Assembly (NCBI RefSeq): GCF_052324685.1
Contig: NW_027506876.1
Coordinates: 124,001 to 188,000, forward strand
Origin: Brachyhypopomus gauderio
Taxonomy: Eukaryota; Chordata; Actinopteri; Gymnotiformes; Hypopomidae
Length of the DNA stretch: 64,000 nt
Direction: 5' to 3'
Shown: positions 58,682-64,000 of the stretch, one piece after another
How positions within the stretch are numbered: position 1 is the first letter of the stretch
How the letters are laid out: every line of letters begins with the position of its first letter
Notes under the pieces: model-generated
The model's input: only the letters and a program-made list of their open reading frames with translations
Databases searched by the model: none
What the model was told of the DNA's origin: nothing
Made by a program: the position numbers and the translations under genes

Positions 58682-59120
58682 TGCTTCTTGATAGAATTAC
58701 AAACGCACCACTGCTGTTTAGTGTTTTGTTGCCAGTGTAAAGGCTATCGGGGAGCTCTTCCCTTTAGATCCTCAAAGTGAGCTCTCAGTCTCATGTGATC
58801 GATACAGGAATGTTCTAAATCGACATGTACCTTGATAGCAGTACTAATGCAATCAGTTCAAACAAAATGAAACTCAGTGGAAACGTACCTAGTGCTTTGT
58901 CATGTTGTCTCCCAACGTAGAAAACTCATGCTACTCGGTTGATTTGTAGACGTTTGTGTTATAAAGGGATCGAATGATATCAACATTTGGTGTTTGGATG
59001 TGAATGTTTTGTCTTAAAGCAGAGTAGACCTACTGCTTAGCCATTGTTGACATGATGACTTTCATGCTCTGATTGTATGAGGAAACGCCCACGAGAGATG
59101 TGCCCATTCAGACAAGCAAG

Positions 59121-59193
59121 GTTTCTGTAGTGTAGTGGTCATCACGTTCGTCTAACACGCGAAAGGTCCCTGGTTCGACACCAGGCAGAAACA
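59121..59193 (+). tRNA. tRNA-Val (AAC), locus 108
   Basis: Anticodon 59154-59156. C31T, T59C. Confidence 0.92.
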
Positions 59194-59632
59194 TGCTTCT
59201 TGATAGAATTACAAACACACCACTGCTGTTTAGTGGTTTGTTGCCAGTGTAAAGGCTATCGGGGAGCTCTTCCCTTTAGATCCTCAAAGTGAGCTCTCAG
59301 TCTCATGTGATCGATACAGGAATGTTCTAAATCGACATGTACCTTGATAGCAGTACTAATGCAATCAGTTCAAACAAAATGAAACTCAGTGGAAACGTAC
59401 CTAGTGCTTTGTCATGTTGTCTCCCAACGTAGAAAACTCATGCTCCTCGGTTGATTTGTAGACGTTTGTGTTATAAAGGGATCGAATGATGTCAACATTT
59501 GGTGTTTGGATGTGAATGTTTTGTCTTAAAGCAGAGTAGACCTACTGCTTAGCCATTGTTGACATGATGACTTCCATGCTCTGCTTGTATGAGGAAACGC
59601 CCACGAGAGATGTGCCCATTCAGACAGTCAAG

Positions 59633-59705
59633 GTTTCTGTAGTGTAGTGGTCATCACGTTCGCCTAACATGCGAAAGGTCCCTGGTTCGATACCAGGCAG
59701 AAACA
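59633..59705 (+). tRNA. tRNA-Val (AAC), locus 109
   Basis: Anticodon 59666-59668. C38T. TTTT 43 nt downstream. Confidence 0.92.
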
Positions 59706-60029
59706 TGCTTCTTGATAGAATTACAAACGCACCACTGCTGTTTAGTGTTTTGTTGCCAGTGTAAAGGCTATCGGGGAGCTCTTCCCTTTAGATCCTCAAA
59801 GTGAGCTCTCAGTCTCATGTGATCGATACAGGAATGTTCTAAATCGCCATGTACCTTGATAGCAGTACTAATGCAATCGGTTCAATCAAAATGAAACTCA
59901 GTGAAAACGTACCTAGTGCTTTGTCATGTTGTCTCCCAACGTAGAAAACTCATGCTACTTGGTTGATTTGTAGACGTTTGTGTTATAAAGGGATCAAATG
60001 ATGTCAACATTTGGTGTTTGGATGTGAAT

Positions 60030-60227
60030 GTTTTGTCTTAAAGCAGAGTAGACCTACTGCTTAGCCAGTGTTGATTGGTTCAATCAAAATGAAACTCAGT
60101 GGAAACGTACCTAGTGCTTTGTCATGTTGTCTCCCAACGTAGAAAGCTCATGCTACTCGGTTGATTTGTAGACGTTTGTGTTATAAAGGGATCGAATGAT
60201 GTCAACATTTGGTGTTTGGATGTGAAT
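60030..60227 (+). repeat. 198-bp unit lacking tRNA (12)
   Basis: TTGATTGG junction; carries AGAAAGCTC. Confidence 0.92.
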
Positions 60228-60342
60228 GTTTTGTCTTAAAGCAGAGTAGACCTACTGCTTAGCCATTGTTGACATGATGACTTCCATGCTCTGATTGTAT
60301 GAGGAAACGCCCACAAGAGATGTGCCCATTCAGACAAGCAAG

Positions 60343-60415
60343 GTTTCTGTAGTGTAGTGGTCATCACGTTCACCTTACACGCGAAAGGTCCCTGGTTCGA
60401 TACCAGGCAGAAACA
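60343..60415 (+). tRNA. tRNA-Val (TAC), locus 110
   Basis: Anticodon TAC at 60376-60378. G30A (A30-C40 mismatch); acceptor intact. Confidence 0.89.
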
Positions 60416-60854
60416 TGCTTCTTAATAGAATTACAAACACACCACTGCTGTTTAGTGGTTTGTTGCCAGTGTAAAGGCTATCGGGGAGCTCTTCCCTTTA
60501 GATCCTCAAAGTGAGCTCTCAGTCTCATGTGATCGATACAGGAATGTTCTAAATCGACATGTACCTTGATAGCAGTACTAATGCAATCAGTTCAAACAAA
60601 ATGAAACTCAGTGGAAACGTACCTAGTGCTTTGTCATGTTGTCTCCCAACGTAGAAAACTCATGCTACTCGGTTGATTTGTAGACGTTTGTGTTATAAAG
60701 GGATCGAATGATATCAACATTTGGTGTTTGGATGTGAATGTTTTGTCTTAAAGCAGAGTAGACCTACTGCTTAGCCATTGTTGACATGATGACTTTCATG
60801 CTCTGATTGTATGAGGAAACGCCCACGAGAGATGTGCCCATTCAGACAAGCAAG

Positions 60855-60927
60855 GTTTCTGTAGTGTAGTGGTCATCACGTTCGTCTAACACGCGAAAGG
60901 TCCCTGGTTCGACACCAGGCAGAAACA
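60855..60927 (+). tRNA. tRNA-Val (AAC), locus 111
   Basis: Anticodon 60888-60890. C31T, T59C. Confidence 0.92.
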
Positions 60928-61366
60928 TGCTTCTTGATAGAATTACAAACACACCACTGCTGTTTAGTGGTTTGTTGCCAGTGTAAAGGCTATCGGGGAG
61001 CTCTTCCCTTTAGATCCTCAAAGTGAGCTCTCAGTCTCATGTGATCGATACAGGAATGTTCTAAATCGACATGTACCTTGATAGCAGTACTAATGCAATC
61101 AGTTCAAACAAAATGAAACTCAGTGGAAACGTACCTAGTGCTTTGTCATGTTGTCTCCCAACGTAGAAAACTCATGCTCCTCGGTTGATTTGTAGACGTT
61201 TGTGTTATAAAGGGATCGAATGATGTCAACATTTGGTGTTTGGATGTGAATGTTTTGTCTTAAAGCAGAGTAGACCTACTGCTTAGCCATTGTTGACATG
61301 ATGACTTCCATGCTCTGCTTGTATGAGGAAACGCCCACGAGAGATGTGCCCATTCAGACAGTCAAG

Positions 61367-61439
61367 GTTTCTGTAGTGTAGTGGTCATCACGTTCGCCTA
61401 ACATGCGAAAGGTCCCTGGTTCGATACCAGGCAGAAACA
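61367..61439 (+). tRNA. tRNA-Val (AAC), locus 112
   Basis: Anticodon 61400-61402. C38T. TTTT 43 nt downstream. Confidence 0.92.
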
Positions 61440-61763
61440 TGCTTCTTGATAGAATTACAAACGCACCACTGCTGTTTAGTGTTTTGTTGCCAGTGTAAAG
61501 GCTATCGGGGAGCTCTTCCCTTTAGATCCTCAAAGTGAGCTCTCAGTCTCATGTGATCGATACAGGAATGTTCTAAATCGCCATGTACCTTGATAGCAGT
61601 ACTAATGCAATCGGTTCAATCAAAATGAAACTCAGTGAAAACGTACCTAGTGCTTTGTCATGTTGTCTCCCAACGTAGAAAACTCATGCTACTTGGTTGA
61701 TTTGTAGACGTTTGTGTTATAAAGGGATCAAATGATGTCAACATTTGGTGTTTGGATGTGAAT

Positions 61764-61961
61764 GTTTTGTCTTAAAGCAGAGTAGACCTACTGCTTAGCC
61801 AGTGTTGATTGGTTCAATCAAAATGAAACTCAGTGGAAACGTACCTAGTGCTTTGTCATGTTGTCTCCCAACGTAGAAAGCTCATGCTACTCGGTTGATT
61901 TGTAGACGTTTGTGTTATAAAGGGATCGAATGATATCAACATTTGGTGTTTGGATGTGAAT
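61764..61961 (+). repeat. 198-bp unit lacking tRNA (13)
   Basis: TTGATTGG junction; carries AGAAAGCTC, +1734 counterpart of 60030. Confidence 0.92.
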
Positions 61962-62076
61962 GTTTTGTCTTAAAGCAGAGTAGACCTACTGCTTAGTTAT
62001 TGTTGACATGATGACTTTCATGCTCTGATTGTATGAGGAAACGCCCACGAGAGATGTGCCCATTCAGACAAGCAAG

Positions 62077-62149
62077 GTTTATGTAGTGTAGTGGTCATCA
62101 CGTTCGTCTAACACGCGAAAGGTCCCTGGTTCGACACCAGGCAGAAACA
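62077..62149 (+). tRNA. tRNA-Val (AAC), locus 113
   Basis: Anticodon 62110-62112. C5A (A5-G68 acceptor mismatch), C31T, T59C. Intermediate toward the 71-nt pseudogenes. Confidence 0.86.
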
Positions 62150-62588
62150 TGCTTCTTGATAGAATTACAAACACACCACTGCTGTTTAGTGGTTTGTTGC
62201 CAGTGTAAAGGCTATCGGGGAGCTCTTCCCTTTAGATCCTCAAAGTGAGCTCTCAGTCTCATGTGATCGATACAGGAATGTTCTAAATCGACATGTACCT
62301 TGATAGCAGTACTAATGCAATCAGTTCAAACAAAATGAAACTCAGTGGAAACGTACGTAGTGCTTTGTCATGTTGTCTCCCAACGTAGAAAACTCATGCT
62401 ACTCGGTTGATTTGTAGACGTTTGTGTTATAAAGGGATCGAATGATATCAACATTTGGTGTTTGGATGTGAATGTTTTGTCTTAAAGCAGAGTAGACCTA
62501 CTGCTTAGCCATTGTTGACATGATGACTTTCATGCTCTGATTGTATGAGGAAACGCCCACGAGAGATGTGCCCATTCAGACAAGCAAG

Positions 62589-62659
62589 GTTTATAGTGTA
62601 GTGGTCATCACGTTCGTCTAACACGCGAAAGGTCCCTGGTTCGACACCAGGCAGAAACA
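62589..62659 (+). pseudogene. tRNA-Val (AAC) pseudogene, locus 114
   Basis: 71 nt with the same GTTTATA acceptor lesion as 58099. C31T and T59C present, but the anticodon stem is otherwise intact. Anticodon 62620-62622. Confidence 0.85.
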
Positions 62660-63098
62660 TGCTTCTTGATAGAATTACAAACACACCACTGCTGTTTAGT
62701 GGTTTGTTGCCAGTGTAAAGGCTATCGGGGAGCTCTTCCCTTTAGATCCTCAAAGTGAGCTCTCAGTCTCATGTGATCGATACAGGAATGTTCTAAATCG
62801 CCATGTACCTTGATAGCAGTACTAATGCAATCAGTTCAAACAAAATGAAACTCAGTGGAAACGTACCTAGTGCTTTGTCATGTTGTCTCCCAACGTAGAA
62901 AACTCATGCTCCTCGGTTGATTTGTAGACGTTTGTGTTATAAAGGGATCGAATGATGTCAACATTTGGTGTTTGGATGTGAATGTTTTGTCTTAAAGCAG
63001 AGTAGACCTACTGCTTAGCCATTGTTGACATGATGACTTCCATGCTCTGATTGTATGAGGAAACGCCCACAAGAGATGTGCCCATTCAGACAAGCAAG

Positions 63099-63171
63099 GT
63101 TTCTGTAGTGTAGTGGTCATCACGTTCGCCTTACACGCGAAAGGTCCCTGGTTCGATACCAGGCAGAAACA
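63099..63171 (+). tRNA. tRNA-Val (TAC), locus 115
   Basis: Anticodon TAC at 63132-63134. Reference body with no other change: the cleanest TAC gene here. Confidence 0.96.
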
Positions 63172-63610
63172 TGCTTCCTAATAGAATTACAAACACACCA
63201 CTGCTGTTTAGTGGTTTGTTGCCAGTGTAAAGGCTATCGGGGAGCTCTTCCCTTTAGATCCTCAAAGTGAGCTCTCAGTCTCATGTGATCGATACAGGAA
63301 TGTTCTAAATCGACATGTACCTTGATAGCAGTACTAATGCAATCAGTTCAAACAAAATGAAACTCAGTGGAAACGTACCTAGTGCTTTGTCATGTTGTCT
63401 CCCAACGTAGAAAACTCATGCTACTCGGTTGATTTGTAGACGTTTGTGTTATAAAGGGATCGAATGATATCAACATTTGGTGTTTGGATGTGAATGTTTT
63501 GTCTTAAAGCAGAGTAGACCTACTGCTTAGCCATTGTTGACATGATGACTTTCATGCTCTGATTGTATGAGGAAACGCCCACGAGAGATGTGCCCATTCA
63601 GACAAGCAAG

Positions 63611-63683
63611 GTTTATGTAGTGTAGTGGTCATCACGTTCGTCTAACACGCGAAAGGTCCCTGGTTCGACACCAGGCAGAAACA
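63611..63683 (+). tRNA. tRNA-Val (AAC), locus 116
   Basis: Anticodon 63644-63646. C5A, C31T, T59C; like 62077. Last tRNA in the window. Confidence 0.86.
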
Positions 63684-64000
63684 TGCTTCTTGATAGAATT
63701 ACAAACACACCACTGCTGTTTAGTGGTTTGTTGCCAGTGTAAAGGCTATCGGGGAGCTCTTCCCTTTAGATCCTCAAAGTGAGCTCTCAGTCTCATGTGA
63801 TCGATACAGGAATGTTCTAAATCGACATGTACCTTGATAGCAGTACTAATGCAATCAGTTCAAACAAAATGAAACTCAGTGGAAACGTACGTAGTGCTTT
63901 GTCATGTTGTCTCCCAACGTAGAAAACTCATGCTACTCGGTTGATTTGTAGACGTTTGTGTTATAAAGGGATCGAATGATATCAACATTTGGTGTTTGGA

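Larger units (their letters stand above)
59006..60227 (+). repeat. Higher-order repeat, period 1734, copy 1
   Basis: Genes 59121 and 59633 and the tRNA-less unit at 60030 recur at 60855, 61367 and 61764. The rare change AGAAAGCTC (for AGAAAACTC) inside the short unit is shared. Confidence 0.85.
60740..61961 (+). repeat. Higher-order repeat, period 1734, copy 2
   Basis: Second copy of the two-gene plus short-unit block. The following units differ (60343 TAC, 62077 AAC). Confidence 0.85.
33586..64000 (+). repeat. tRNA-Val tandem array, right block
   Basis: Same repeat resuming exactly at the interrupted unit after the transposon. It holds tRNA loci 61-116 and nine 198-bp units without a tRNA. 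From about 41.5 kb the units belong to the subfamily whose 3' flank reads GAATTACAAACACACC and whose spacer reads GCAATCAGTTCAAAC, and all genes there are AAC, TAC or AAA. The last tRNA ends at 63683; 63684-64000 is ordinary spacer and the array runs off the window. Confidence 0.97.

Noticed and set aside
1-64000. CRISPR-like array of regular repeats
   Set aside because: Repeats are about 510 bp, near-identical throughout, without unique short spacers; the context is eukaryotic.
1-64000. tRNA-derived SINE family
   Set aside because: The tRNAs keep complete acceptor stems and A73, there is no A-rich tail or target-site duplication per copy, and spacing is strictly tandem.

Overview
This 64 kb window is one continuous head-to-tail tandem array of a roughly 510 bp repeat unit, and nearly every unit carries one valine tRNA gene on the + strand. 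I count 116 tRNA loci (56 with anticodon CAC, 50 AAC, 9 TAC and one AAA) plus 13 shortened 198 bp units that have lost the tRNA, so about 129 units. The array runs off both window edges. I see no credible protein-coding gene. The 66-69 aa minus-strand frames lie across the tRNA genes, and the longer frames lie in low-complexity DNA.

The genome is eukaryotic, very probably vertebrate and perhaps a teleost fish. The tRNA body closely resembles vertebrate tRNA-Val (7-bp acceptor stem, A73, no encoded CCA). Much of the copy-to-copy variation is C-to-T or G-to-A at CpG sites, as expected of a methylated vertebrate genome. The single interrupting element is a non-autonomous piggyBac-type transposon with TTAA target duplication and GGGTCA/TGACCC palindromes. 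The species cannot be fixed from sequence alone.

Layout: 1-31,454 is array. 31,459-33,581 is the piggyBac-like element (2,123 bp), made largely of a CA-rich minisatellite and a 12-bp minisatellite. 33,586-64,000 is array again. Up to about 41 kb CAC genes dominate, with interspersed AAC genes. From 41.5 kb onward only AAC, TAC and one AAA gene occur. Units are grouped into nested higher-order repeats (periods about 1,020, 4,087, 4,481, 4,598, 2,758 and 1,734 bp), showing growth by unequal exchange or segmental duplication.

Reading the tRNA entries: numbering is canonical (anticodon 34-36). The reference body is 73 nt: acceptor GTTTCTG/CAGAAAC, box A at gene positions 8-18 (TAGTGTAGTGG), anticodon stem TTCGC/GCGAA, T stem CCTGG/CCAGG, box B at 52-62 (GGTTCGATACC), discriminator A73. 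Each entry gives only departures from it. Six AAC genes match it exactly, and only 3 of 56 CAC genes have all stems paired and a normal anticodon loop without a box A change. Most copies carry one disruptive change, often in the anticodon arm, so many may be poor or dead tRNAs while keeping their Pol III promoter boxes. No canonical Pol III T-run terminator lies within about 320 bp downstream of most genes. The array therefore looks as much like a tRNA-derived megasatellite as a working tRNA cluster.
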